Below are positions 25,455-33,572 of a stretch of DNA of 39,573 nucleotides, one piece after another. A program made the position numbers and the translations under genes. Numbering within the stretch: the stretch's first letter is position 1; every line of letters starts with the position of its first letter. The notes beneath the pieces were generated by a model, which was not told the origin of the DNA, searched no databases, and saw only the letters and a list, made by a program, of their open reading frames with translations. Source of the DNA: Paracoccaceae bacterium (GTDB lineage: Bacteria > Pseudomonadota > Alphaproteobacteria > Rhodobacterales > Rhodobacteraceae); assembly GCA_013139635.1 (NCBI GenBank), contig WTAL01000224.1:1-39573 (forward strand), read 5' to 3'.

Positions 25455-26300
25455 TTAGCTGCCAATCTTATCCTGCGTGCGCAGCTCAAAATCGCTGGCA
25501 TCATGGCGCTCATGCAACTGGCCTTCTTCTGGCCCCCACGAGCGGTTCACCATTTTGCCCCGCTGCACGGCAGGGCGGGCTTCAATCTCTTTGGCCCAGC
25601 GCAACAGGTTGGAATAGGCGGCTGCATCGAGAAACTCGGCGGCCTCGTAAACGACATCGAGCACCACGGCGCCATACCACGGCCAGATCGCGATATCGGC
25701 GATGGAGTATTCATCGCCACACATATAGCGGTTATCGGCAAGATGCTTATCCAGCACGTCCAGCTGCCTTTTTGTTTCCATGGTGAACCTATCAATCGCA
25801 TATTCGATTTTAACCGGCGCGTATTTGTAGAAATGCCCAAAGCCACCGCCAAGATAAGGCGCGCTGCCCATCTGCCAAAACAGCCAGTTAAGGCATTGCG
25901 TGCGGTTCTCCGGCAAAAACGCACCAAACTTTTCGGCAAGATAAAGCAGGATAGACCCGGATTCAAACAGTCGCTCACCAGTTTTGGTGTCCAGCATGGC
26001 CGGAATTTTTGAATTCGGATTCAGTTCAACGAACCCGCTGCCAAACTGGTCCCCCTCGCCAATATTGATGAGATAAGCATCATATTCAGCGTCATGCCCT
26101 GCGGCCAGAAGCTCTTCCAGCAAAATCGTAACCTTCACCCCGTTGGGCGTGGCAAGGGAGTGCAGTTGCAACGGATGCTTGCCCTTTGGCAGCACCTTTT
26201 CATGCGTTGCGCCGCTAACCGGCCGATTAATATTGGCAAAAGCACCACCACTCTCGGATTCCCATTGCCAAACCTTGGGAGGGGTATATTCATCAGCCAT
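25455..26300 (-). CDS. yghU: Glutathione S-transferase, YghU type
   Basis: 281-residue cytosolic thioredoxin-fold protein from the ATG at 26300 (GGAG 7 nt upstream). The N-terminal extension EYTPPKVWQWESESGGAFANINRPVSGAT is specific to YghU/YfcG-like disulfide-bond reductases, followed by the GST N-domain with NPNSKIPAMLD and ESGSILLYLAEKFG (glutathione gamma-glutamyl binding) and an all-helical C-domain. E. coli YghU binds two glutathiones and reduces disulfides. Next gene upstream is tRNA-Thr on the other strand. Confidence 0.93.
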   Translation of the reverse strand: MADEYTPPKVWQWESESGGAFANINRPVSGATHEKVLPKGKHPLQLHSLATPNGVKVTILLEELLAAGHDAEYDAYLINIGEGDQFGSGFVELNPNSKIPAMLDTKTGERLFESGSILLYLAEKFGAFLPENRTQCLNWLFWQMGSAPYLGGGFGHFYKYAPVKIEYAIDRFTMETKRQLDVLDKHLADNRYMCGDEYSIADIAIWPWYGAVVLDVVYEAAEFLDAAAYSNLLRWAKEIEARPAVQRGKMVNRSWGPEEGQLHERHDASDFELRTQDKIGS

Positions 26301-26429
26301 CTTTTGCTCCTTTTTTAATCTGAAATTGAGGCTAACCCCAGAAATATGACAATGCCAAGCAAGAAAGCGTGACCAAGCCCGAGTTTTGACTTGCAACGCA
26401 ATTTAGAGAACGCTAAGAACGCGCCAAAT

Positions 26430-26505
26430 GCCCCTATAGCTCAGCTGGTAGAGCAACTGATTTGTAATCAGTAGGTCCGCGGTTCGAGTCCGTGTGGGGG
26501 CACCA
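26430..26505 (+). tRNA. tRNA-Thr (anticodon UGU)
   Basis: 76-nt cloverleaf. Acceptor GCCCCTA pairs with TGGGGGC, discriminator A, and CCA is encoded. The D arm is GCTCAGCTGGTAGAGC; the anticodon stem ACTGA/TCAGT encloses TTTGTAA, giving anticodon TGT; the T arm contains GGTTCGAGTCC. It reads ACA threonine codons. Its 3' end is the attachment site of the downstream island. Confidence 0.97.
26487..26505 (+). other. Left attachment site (attL) within tRNA-Thr
   Basis: The tRNA 3' end AGTCCGTGTGGGGGCACCA is repeated imperfectly at 36829-36845 (two G fewer). An integrase gene begins 165 bp downstream. This is the usual layout of P4-type island insertion into the tRNA 3' end, where the copy next to the tRNA keeps the gene intact. 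Confidence 0.75.
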
Positions 26506-26605
26506 CAATCACCTTTTATATTGTCCAGTGACATCCGATATAGCCTTGTGTATAAGGGTATTTATGAAGTTGTTTGTCCAGCCTGATTTTATACTATCCA
26601 GCGAA

Positions 26606-26667
26606 ATACCCCCAGATTGGGGGTATCGCTGGGGGTATTCTGAAATCACCAAAAATACGATACCCCC
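26606..26667. repeat. Four ATACCCCC/GGGGGTAT octamers upstream of the integrase
   Basis: ATACCCCC at 26606-26613 and 26660-26667; GGGGGTAT at 26619-26626 and 26631-26638. The first pair makes a palindrome, and copies 2 and 3 are direct repeats 12 bp apart. GCTGGGGGTAT and ATACCCCCAGC form an 11-bp inverted repeat ending at the integrase start codon. Probable integrase arm sites and operator. Confidence 0.7.
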
Positions 26668-26670
26668 AGC

Positions 26671-27858
26671 ATGACTTTAAGCGACGTAAAGATTCGGAGC
26701 CTGAAGCCCAAAACCAAGACGTATAAAGTCTCTGATTTTGACGGGCTGTTTGTGGCGGTAAATCCCAACGGCTCAAAGCTGTGGCGCTTCAAGTATCGCT
26801 TGGACGGAAAAGAAAAGTTGCTTTCGATTGGGGCTTATCCAGCGGTTAGCCTTTTACAAGCGAGACAAGCGCGCGATGCGGCGCGGGCTGAGCTTGCAAC
26901 AGGGGAAGACCCGAGCGAACGCAAGCAGGAAGAAAAGCGGATCAGGCGCGAAAGCCAAGGGCACACCTTTGCCAAGGTGGGCGCGGCTTTTCTGGATAAG
27001 CAACGCAAAGAGGGTAAATCATCGGCGACGCTTTCCAAGACCGAATACCACTTGAAACTGGCCAACAAGGATTTCGGCAAGAAGCCGATATCCGAGATCA
27101 CCTCGCCAATGGTGCTGCGCTGCCTGCGCAAAGTGGAGGCTAAGGGGAATTATGAAACCGCCCACCGCTTGCGCTCCCGCATTGGCTCGATCTTTCGCTA
27201 TGCGGTGGCAAGCGGCATTGCCGAGCATGACCCCACCTACGCCCTGCGGGATGCCCTGATCCGACCGACAGTCAAACACCGCGCCGCTATCACCGAGCCA
27301 AAAGCGCTGGGCGCGTTGCTGGTGGCGATTGATGGCTTTGACGGGCAAGCGACCACGCGGCTTGCGCTGCATTTGATGGCGATCCTTGCCCAGCGGCCCG
27401 GCGAATTGCGCCACGCGCGGTGGGATGAGTTTGATTTTAAGGAGGCAGTTTGGTCGATCCCTGCCGAAAAGATGAAAATGCGCAAGCCACATAATGTGCC
27501 ATTACCTGCGCAAGCTTTGGCGCTGTTGGAAGAGTTACGCCCAATCACCGGCGCGGGCGAACTGCTGTTCCCAAGTTTGCGCTCGTGGCAGCGCCCAATG
27601 AGTGAAAACACACTAAACGCGGCCTTGCGGCGAATGGGCTATTCCGGCGATGAAATGACCGCCCACGGCTTCAGGGCCAGCTTTTCCACTTTGGCCAATG
27701 AAAGCGGGCTGTGGAACCCTGACGCTATAGAGCGCGCGCTCGCCCATGTGGAGAAAAACGAGGTGCGACGGGCTTATGCGCGGGGGGAGCATTGGGAGGA
27801 GCGTGTGAGGCTTGCGGATTGGTGGGCTGGATTTTTGAGTGAGATGCGGGCAGAGTAA
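26671..27858 (+). CDS. P4-type tyrosine integrase
   Basis: 395-residue site-specific recombinase. An N-terminal arm-binding domain (DUF4102, about 1-95, with SDFDGLFVAVNPNGSKLWRF at 21-40 and LSIGAYPAVSLLQAR at 51-65) is followed by a core-binding domain (about 100-185) and the catalytic domain. Catalytic residues Arg242 (RPGELRHARW), His332 and Arg335 (AHGFRASFST), His359 (LAHVEKN) and Tyr369 (RRAYARG) are all present, so it should be active. It lies next to tRNA-Thr and probably integrates and excises the island. Its start codon abuts the octamer cluster, which suggests that integrase binding represses its own gene. Confidence 0.96.
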   Translation: MTLSDVKIRSLKPKTKTYKVSDFDGLFVAVNPNGSKLWRFKYRLDGKEKLLSIGAYPAVSLLQARQARDAARAELATGEDPSERKQEEKRIRRESQGHTFAKVGAAFLDKQRKEGKSSATLSKTEYHLKLANKDFGKKPISEITSPMVLRCLRKVEAKGNYETAHRLRSRIGSIFRYAVASGIAEHDPTYALRDALIRPTVKHRAAITEPKALGALLVAIDGFDGQATTRLALHLMAILAQRPGELRHARWDEFDFKEAVWSIPAEKMKMRKPHNVPLPAQALALLEELRPITGAGELLFPSLRSWQRPMSENTLNAALRRMGYSGDEMTAHGFRASFSTLANESGLWNPDAIERALAHVEKNEVRRAYARGEHWEERVRLADWWAGFLSEMRAE

Positions 27859-27885
27859 TCTGGAGCCATCTAAAGAAAGTCAGAT

Positions 27886-28773
27886 ATGCAAGCCAACCGT
27901 GGTAAAATTGACGCCGACGTTCTTGAAACGTTACTCAAAAAGAAATTCGGTAATTTGTTTGGCTGGACGCTGCCGGTTACCCTCAAAACGATTGGCCCCT
28001 ATTCGCCAGAACCATTTCTTTCATTTGAAGTTCGACGCAAACAATTAGTCGACGAGTGCAGGTCTTTTCTTGAAGGCATTCCGACGCCTGATTTAGCCAT
28101 TTTATTTCATCCAGAATTTGACGACCCAGATGATAAAAGGTCGGCTTGGGATAAGCTCTTTAAGTCCGAAATTTCCGACCTATCCATACAGGAACCGGTT
28201 TGGATAGCAGGTGGTTTTGGTCATCCGGAATACATCGCCGATACCGACTACTGGTCAAAAATGATGGCGTTTGGTTCTGACGAATTATTGCTTTTATCTG
28301 TTGGCGTTGACCCTAATAAAACAGATGTTTTGGGCATATATAACCTAGGGAAATATGGAAGTGAAAATGTTTGGCAAGTTATTAACTACCTATCGAACCG
28401 CGACAAATTACTTGGTCGTCATTTTTATCCCAATGGCGCGCGTGGCATCAAAATAAAGCCGGTTGAATTTTTGGAATTTGTAGATTTTGTAAACCTGCCA
28501 GTGGAAGCAGGTTTCTTGAACGCCCTACGGAAAATACACCAGCCATCAAAACAAAATGAGACACTGGACCCCCGCGAGAAAACTTCCTTACTTAACCTAA
28601 TCGCAGTTATGGCGAATGACGCTTATCGCTACGACCCAAGTAAACGCTCGGCGGTGCCTAGTGAAATTTACGACGCTGCCAAAATGAACCGCGTCAATAT
28701 AAGTAAAGAAACGATTCGTAATCACTTAAAGAATGCCGTTGGGCCACTAACCGAACCATGGCTAACTAAATAG
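27886..28773 (+). CDS. Unknown island protein, 295 residues
   Basis: Starts 25 nt after the integrase stop. No family recognised for the N-terminal two thirds, a soluble mixed alpha/beta sequence rich in aromatic residues with many acidic residues (AILFHPEFDDPDDKRSAWDK at about 71-90, WIAGGFGHPEYIADTDYW). The C-terminal about 70 residues, REKTSLLNLIAVMANDAYRY followed by SKETIRNHLKNA, resemble the C-terminal module of many unannotated mobile-element proteins and look like a helical nucleic-acid-binding or oligomerisation unit. Codon use is more AT-rich than in the flanking core genes, consistent with transfer. A defence or element-control role is a guess from position only. Confidence 0.75.
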   Translation: MQANRGKIDADVLETLLKKKFGNLFGWTLPVTLKTIGPYSPEPFLSFEVRRKQLVDECRSFLEGIPTPDLAILFHPEFDDPDDKRSAWDKLFKSEISDLSIQEPVWIAGGFGHPEYIADTDYWSKMMAFGSDELLLLSVGVDPNKTDVLGIYNLGKYGSENVWQVINYLSNRDKLLGRHFYPNGARGIKIKPVEFLEFVDFVNLPVEAGFLNALRKIHQPSKQNETLDPREKTSLLNLIAVMANDAYRYDPSKRSAVPSEIYDAAKMNRVNISKETIRNHLKNAVGPLTEPWLTK

Positions 28774-28788
28774 CGGCTAATCGTTTAA

Positions 28789-28840
28789 CGAATAGCGGTG
28801 AGAAACCGACGTTATATTGTTGGGAATTCAGCGCTATTCG
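28789..28840. repeat. Spaced inverted repeat before the AlpA gene
   Basis: CGAATAGCG (28789-28797) and CGCTATTCG (28832-28840) are perfect inverted 9-mers 34 nt apart, in the spacer between the unknown gene and the AlpA-type gene. They may be an operator or a weak terminator. Confidence 0.35.
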
Positions 28841-28925
28841 CGCGCAAAATCCCTACCATGCTTCACTCACATATATCAAACTGTAATGGATGACCCCAAT
28901 CGAAATGATATGAGGTAAACTTGCA

Positions 28926-29132
28926 ATGGACTATCCAGATTTCCCCAAAACCGGCCTTGTCCGCCTGTCTCAAATACTTGCCCCTAACGGCCCGATTCCA
29001 GTTGCCAAATCAACGTGGTGGCAGGGGGTTAAGGATGGACGGTTTCCCAAGCCTCAAAAGCTTGGCCCCCGCACAACAGTTTGGCGGGTGGAGGACATAC
29101 GCGCATTATTTGAGGGCAGCGCTAATGACTAG
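28926..29132 (+). CDS. AlpA-family excisionase/regulator
   Basis: 68-residue winged helix-turn-helix protein. The pattern GLVRLSQILAPNGPIPVAKS (10-29), TWWQGVKDGRFPKPQKLGPRTTVW (30-53) and VEDIRALFEG is the AlpA/MerR-like DNA-binding fold. In phages and P4-like islands AlpA proteins activate integrase genes or act as recombination directionality factors. It overlaps the next gene by 8 nt. Confidence 0.88.
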   Translation: MDYPDFPKTGLVRLSQILAPNGPIPVAKSTWWQGVKDGRFPKPQKLGPRTTVWRVEDIRALFEGSAND

Positions 29133-29550
29133 GCGTATCAACCCACGCAAAGCCAAAATCCACCAAAGCTACACAGTTGAGGAGGCTGCCCTGTTATTCG
29201 GGCGATCCATTCCGACCGTGCGAAGCTGGATCAAGAAAGGGTTGCCGATAATGCGCGGACAAATCCCGCACTTAATTCTTGGCGCGGAACTGCGTGAGTA
29301 TCTCGACAAGACCCAAAGATCAAGCAAGAGGCCGCTTGCCCCAAATCAGCTTTATTGCTTGAAATGCCGGAAGCCACAGGCTCCCTATGGCGGGCTTGTG
29401 GACTATGTCCCCATATCAGCCAAAAGAGGCCGTCTAGAGGGGCTTTGCCCCACCTGCGAGGGCATCTGCAACCGCTTCGCGTCCCGCCGCCAACTCCCCC
29501 AATTTGCCGAAATATTCGACCTCACCATTCGACCGCATAAGAGCGCCTAA
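29125..29550 (+). CDS. Helix-turn-helix protein with C-terminal zinc ribbon
   Basis: 141 residues from ATG 29125, inside the end of the AlpA gene. The N-terminal MerR-like HTH reads YTVEEAALLFGRSIPTVRSW (16-35) followed by IKKGLPIM; the C-terminal part has paired cysteines YCLKCRKPQ and LCPTCEG, a four-cysteine zinc ribbon. Its close coupling to AlpA and the second recombinase suggests a DNA-binding accessory factor of recombination or element control. Its stop lies 52 nt before the recombinase start. Confidence 0.75.
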   Translation: MTRRINPRKAKIHQSYTVEEAALLFGRSIPTVRSWIKKGLPIMRGQIPHLILGAELREYLDKTQRSSKRPLAPNQLYCLKCRKPQAPYGGLVDYVPISAKRGRLEGLCPTCEGICNRFASRRQLPQFAEIFDLTIRPHKSA

Positions 29551-29553
29551 TGG

Positions 29554-29561
29554 ATACCCCC
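29554..29561 (+). repeat. Single ATACCCCC octamer before the second recombinase
   Basis: Same octamer as the clusters at 26606-26667 and 36752-36771, located 42 bp before ATG 29603 and just after the HTH/zinc-ribbon stop. One chance occurrence is possible. Confidence 0.45.
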
Positions 29562-29602
29562 AACCCCTTCCTAAACTATCACTTATGAAAGGACGCCCAA
29601 CC

Positions 29603-30658
29603 ATGCGAAAATATTGCGAAGAAAACGAGCGGATCAAGCGGCGCTACCTACGTTATATCAAAGAGGCGAAAAGGCAGGATGTAAAGTCGGTGGATAAGGC
29701 CGCCGCCGCCATTTTCCGCTTTGAGGAAAGCACTGGATTTAAGCCTTTCAAGAAGTTTCACATCGAGCAGGCAATTGCCTTTAAGCGCAAGCTGGAGGCC
29801 GCCAAGAATGAGCGCACCGGCAAGCCGCTGAGTAAAGCCACGGTTGACGCCACCTTGCGCCTAGTCAAAGCCTTCATCCATTGGTTGGCGGGGCAGTCGG
29901 GGTATAAAAGTCGGATCAGCTATGACGATGCGGAATATTTCAACAATAGCGCCAAGGATGCCCGCATCGCCCACGCCCAGCGCGAAGCTCCGTTTCCAAC
30001 AATGGCGCAGCTTGCCCACGCCTTTGCTGCAATGCCGAATGAAACCCAAATCCAGCGCCGCGACAAAGCCCTGTTTGCCTTTCTGGTGCTCACTGGCGCG
30101 CGGGTTCAAGCCACGGCCTCCTTGCGCCTCAAACGGATAGACCTTGTGGAGGGCTGCGTTTATCAAGATGCTCGCGATGTGCAAACCAAAGGCGCAAAAA
30201 CCTTTCAAACCTACTTTCTGCCGGTGGACCCCGCCTATCTGGCTTGCTTCACTGATTGGGTGAATTACCTGCGCAATGGCCTGCTGTTTGGCCATGAAGA
30301 TGCGCTGTTCTCCAAGCCCAAAATGGGTTGCTCAGATGAGGGAGGCTTTGCTGTCATTGGTCTGTCGCGCGACAACTGGTCAAACGGCACAAAAATTCGC
30401 GACATTATAAAAACCGCTTTCACTACATCCGGCCTCCCAGCCTTTGGCCCGCATAGCTTTCGCAAAACGCTTGTAAAATTCGGCGTGGAAACCTGCCAAA
30501 CGCCTGAGGTCTTCAAGGCGTGGTCGCTCAACATGGGCCATGATAGCGTGGTTACGACACTTTCCGCTTATTGCCCGATTTCAATCAACCGCCAAAAGGA
30601 GCTAATCCAAGGAATGGCCCCAAACCCAACTCTCCAAAAAGTTGCGGAATCGCGTTGA
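29603..30658 (+). CDS. Second tyrosine recombinase
   Basis: 351 residues from ATG 29603 (AAAGGA 9 nt upstream; in-frame starts at 29504 and 29585 are less likely). It has a core-binding N-terminal half with VDATLRLVKAFIHWLAGQSG and a complete catalytic set: Arg167 (LTGARVQATASL), His284 and Arg287 (GPHSFRKTLV), His313 (MGHDSVVTTL) and Tyr323 (SAYCPI). It lacks the DUF4102 arm domain and is not closely like the first integrase. It is placed after AlpA and HTH genes and directly before hsdM. It may act in integration, in resolution of element circles or in DNA inversion; no invertible cassette is visible next to it. Confidence 0.9.
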   Translation: MRKYCEENERIKRRYLRYIKEAKRQDVKSVDKAAAAIFRFEESTGFKPFKKFHIEQAIAFKRKLEAAKNERTGKPLSKATVDATLRLVKAFIHWLAGQSGYKSRISYDDAEYFNNSAKDARIAHAQREAPFPTMAQLAHAFAAMPNETQIQRRDKALFAFLVLTGARVQATASLRLKRIDLVEGCVYQDARDVQTKGAKTFQTYFLPVDPAYLACFTDWVNYLRNGLLFGHEDALFSKPKMGCSDEGGFAVIGLSRDNWSNGTKIRDIIKTAFTTSGLPAFGPHSFRKTLVKFGVETCQTPEVFKAWSLNMGHDSVVTTLSAYCPISINRQKELIQGMAPNPTLQKVAESR

Positions 30659-30682
30659 CTTGTCGGTGGCCCGCTCTATTCA

Positions 30683-30700
30683 TTGAAGCGTAACCTTCAA
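30683..30700 (+). promoter_or_regulatory. Inverted repeat at the hsdM ribosome site
   Basis: TTGAAG (30683-30688) and CTTCAA (30695-30700) with a 6-nt spacer lie directly before the ribosome site AAAGGA (30699-30704). Possible operator or RNA hairpin limiting hsdM translation. Confidence 0.35.
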
Positions 30701-30714
30701 AGGATCGGCCCAAT

Positions 30715-32280
30715 ATGTCAAAATCTCCCTCCGAAACCCGCTCATCCGACCTAGATTTTGCCGCTGATCTGTTTAAAGCCGCTGACAAAATGCGGGGCGC
30801 GCTGGAGCCTTCGGAGTATAAGCACGTTGCCCTCTGGCTTATTTTCCTAAAATATATTTCTGAGGCTTTCAGTGCCCTGCACGATAAGCTTGTGGCAGAC
30901 GAATTCGCAGACCCCGAAGACCCTGAAGAATACCTTGCGGAAAGCGTGTTTTGGGTGCCGGAAAAATCCCGCTGGCAATACCTGCAAGACAATGCCCGCT
31001 CGGAAAGCATCGGCAAAATCATTGATGACGCGATGGAGGCCATCGAGGCCATTCCGACCAATGAAAGCCTCAAGGGGGTGCTGCCCAAAAACTATGCCCG
31101 CCCAACGCTTGATAAAACCATGCTTGGTGAGCTGGTAGACCTGTTTTCCAACATCAAACTGCATGATGATAACGACCGCGCGCGCGACCTGCTGGGGCGG
31201 GTCTATGAATATTTCATCTCGGGTTTTGCGGGGGCCGAGGGCAAGCGGGGCGGCGAGTTTTTCACCCCGCGCTCGGTTGTGCGCACGCTTGTTGAAATGC
31301 TGGAGCCTTACAAAGGCCGCGTTTATGACCCTTGTTGCGGCTCGGGCGGCATGTTTGTGCAGTCTGAAAAGTTCATCCAAAGCCACGGCGGGCGGCCTGA
31401 TGATATCGCGGTTTACGGGCAGGAGATTAACCACACCACATGGCGGCTGGCCAAGATGAACCTTGCCGTTCACGGCATTGATGCTGACATCCGCTGGAAC
31501 TCCCAAGGCAGCTTTCATAAAGACGAACTGACCGAGGTTAAGGCCGATTTCATCCTTGCCAACCCGCCGTTTAATATCTCCGATTGGGGCGGGGAAAAGC
31601 TGGTGGAGGATGCGCGCTGGGCTTACGGGGTGCCCCCCAAGGGCAACGCCAACTTTGCATGGCTTCAGCATATCATTCACCACTTGGCCCCGCGCGGCAC
31701 GGCGGCTGTGGTGCTGGCCAATGGCTCTATGTCGAGCATGACCAGCGGCGAGGGCGAGATCAGAAAGCAGATGGTTGAGGGCGACCGCGTGGATTGCATG
31801 ATCGCCATGCCGGGGCAGTTGTTTTACTCCACCCAAATTCCGGTGTGCCTTTGGATTTTGGCACGAGACAAAAGCGCCAATGGCCACCGTGACAGGCGCG
31901 GCGAAACCCTGTTTATTGACGCGCGAAATTTGGGCTTTATGGCAGACCGCGTGCGGCGTGAATTTACCGATGCGGACATCGCGCAGATATCCGAAACCTA
32001 CCACCGCTGGCGCTCCCAGCCCGAGGCACTGGAGGCGCGCGGGCTGGAGGCCTACGAGGACGTAGCAGGCTTTTGCAAATCCGCTGACTTGGAGCTGATC
32101 CGAAAATATGACCACGTCCTGACCCCGGGCCGCTATGTAGGTGCAGCAGAAGTGGAGGATGACGGCGTGCCGTTTGAGGAGAAGTTCGTGGCGCTGCGGG
32201 AAAGGTTAACGAAACAAATTTCTGATGCCTTGGAGCTATCAGAAACAGTTCAAAAGCTTTTGGGAACCGTAGTAAAATGA
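30715..32280 (+). CDS. hsdM: Type I restriction-modification methyltransferase subunit HsdM
   Basis: 521-residue N6-adenine methyltransferase that, with HsdS, modifies and recognises the target. The N-terminal HsdM helical domain (about 10-145) is followed by the catalytic domain: SAM motif [12 protein letters not shown] (204-214) and catalytic motif IV NPPF (283-286). Length and the sequence [15 protein letters not shown] match the type IC family (EcoR124I-like). Its stop overlaps hsdS by 4 nt (ATGA). Confidence 0.97.
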   Translation: MSKSPSETRSSDLDFAADLFKAADKMRGALEPSEYKHVALWLIFLKYISEAFSALHDKLVADEFADPEDPEEYLAESVFWVPEKSRWQYLQDNARSESIGKIIDDAMEAIEAIPTNESLKGVLPKNYARPTLDKTMLGELVDLFSNIKLHDDNDRARDLLGRVYEYFISGFAGAEGKRGGEFFTPRSVVRTLVEMLEPYKGRVYDPCCGSGGMFVQSEKFIQSHGGRPDDIAVYGQEINHTTWRLAKMNLAVHGIDADIRWNSQGSFHKDELTEVKADFILANPPFNISDWGGEKLVEDARWAYGVPPKGNANFAWLQHIIHHLAPRGTAAVVLANGSMSSMTSGEGEIRKQMVEGDRVDCMIAMPGQLFYSTQIPVCLWILARDKSANGHRDRRGETLFIDARNLGFMADRVRREFTDADIAQISETYHRWRSQPEALEARGLEAYEDVAGFCKSADLELIRKYDHVLTPGRYVGAAEVEDDGVPFEEKFVALRERLTKQISDALELSETVQKLLGTVVK

Positions 32281-33572
32281 AGTTCCCTACTGCGACATTA
32301 TCAGATTTAGCCTCCTCAGAAAAAGGCTCGATTTCAATGGGCCCGTTTGGTTCTAGAATGAAAGCGGATGTTTATGTTGAAGCAGGGGTACCTGTTATAC
32401 GTGGAACGAACATTGGTAAAGGGCGAAGGTTAAAAGGCGATTGGGTTTATGTTACTAACAAATTCGCGGACGGCATTTCAAATTGTATAGTTCGCGCTGG
32501 TGACTTGGTATTCCCTCATCGCGGTTCAATTGGTGAAGTCGCAATTATTCCCAAAGGTTCAGAACGAATAGTCTTATCTTCGTCAATGATGAAAATTCGA
32601 GTCGACAATTCTAAATGTAACCCCTTGTTCCTATATTACTTCTTTAAAGCTGATATGGGGCGAAATGAAATACTCCGCTTCGGTTCGCAGGTTGGTACTC
32701 CTGGTATTGGGCAGCCGCTAACCTCACTTAGGCAATTTACAACGCCGCTGCCTGACTTAGCAATTCAAAATGAAATTGCTGTATTGCTTGCTGTCCTCGA
32801 CGACAAAATCGAGCTTAACCGCAAAATGAACGAGGTGTTGGAGGGGATGGCGCGGGCGGTTTTTCGGGATTGGTTTGTGGATTTTGGCCCGACACGTCGC
32901 AAAATGGCGGGGGAGGTGGACCCGCTCAAAATCCTCGGCGGGGCCATAGCCAGCCACCCCCAAGCCCAAAAAACTGCCGCCCTGTTTCCAGACCGCCTCG
33001 GCAAAAACGGCTTGCCGGAGGGGTGGGAGGAAAGCGATTTAGGCTCCATTTGTAAAATTTTGGATAACAAGCGGATTCCACTCAGCAAGCGAGAACGACA
33101 AAAGCGAAAAGGCCACATTCCTTATCACGGCGCTACGAGTGTAATGGATCATGTCGACGATTTCATATTTGATGGAATATTCCTTTTAATTGGGGAGGAT
33201 GGATCGGTTGCAAAAGAAAACGGTAACCCGTTTTCCCAATACGTTTGGGGAAAAATTTGGGTAAACAATCATGCTCATGTTTTGGAAGGCACTAAAGTAA
33301 GCACAGAAACGTTGAAATGCTTCTTTGACCAAATGAATATTTTGCCATTCATTACTGGGGCTGTTCAGCTAAAGCTCAATCAGAAGAATATGAAAAGCAT
33401 TCCATTCATTTTGGCTGACACCTCAGTGAACAAAGCTTTTGGCGAGTTCATTTCGCCTTTGTTTGCAAATATCCGATTGAATGCCGAGGAAAATCAAACC
33501 CTCGCCGAGATGCGGGATTTGTTGCTACCAAAATTAATGTCGGGTGAAATCCGGTTGCGGGAGGGGGGATGA
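32277..33572 (+). CDS. hsdS: Type I specificity subunit HsdS
   Basis: 431 residues that set the DNA target of the complex. Two target-recognition domains (about 1-165 and 235-385) alternate with conserved helical spacers: [20 protein letters not shown] with [22 protein letters not shown] (about 163-207), and near the end [25 protein letters not shown]. The recognition domains are visibly more AT-rich than the spacers, the usual mark of cassette exchange. Only one hsdS and no spare half gene is present. The bipartite target cannot be predicted from sequence alone. Confidence 0.95.
   Translation: MKFPTATLSDLASSEKGSISMGPFGSRMKADVYVEAGVPVIRGTNIGKGRRLKGDWVYVTNKFADGISNCIVRAGDLVFPHRGSIGEVAIIPKGSERIVLSSSMMKIRVDNSKCNPLFLYYFFKADMGRNEILRFGSQVGTPGIGQPLTSLRQFTTPLPDLAIQNEIAVLLAVLDDKIELNRKMNEVLEGMARAVFRDWFVDFGPTRRKMAGEVDPLKILGGAIASHPQAQKTAALFPDRLGKNGLPEGWEESDLGSICKILDNKRIPLSKRERQKRKGHIPYHGATSVMDHVDDFIFDGIFLLIGEDGSVAKENGNPFSQYVWGKIWVNNHAHVLEGTKVSTETLKCFFDQMNILPFITGAVQLKLNQKNMKSIPFILADTSVNKAFGEFISPLFANIRLNAEENQTLAEMRDLLLPKLMSGEIRLREGG

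Noticed and set aside
33561-33568. Run of six G at the hsdS/hsdR junction as a phase-variation tract
   Set aside because: It is short and serves as a ribosome site for hsdR; length variation would mostly change the last codons of hsdS. No longer tract is present.
29603-33572. Recombinase-driven hsdS shuffling
   Set aside because: Only one hsdS and no silent recognition-domain cassette or matching inverted repeats are visible in the window.
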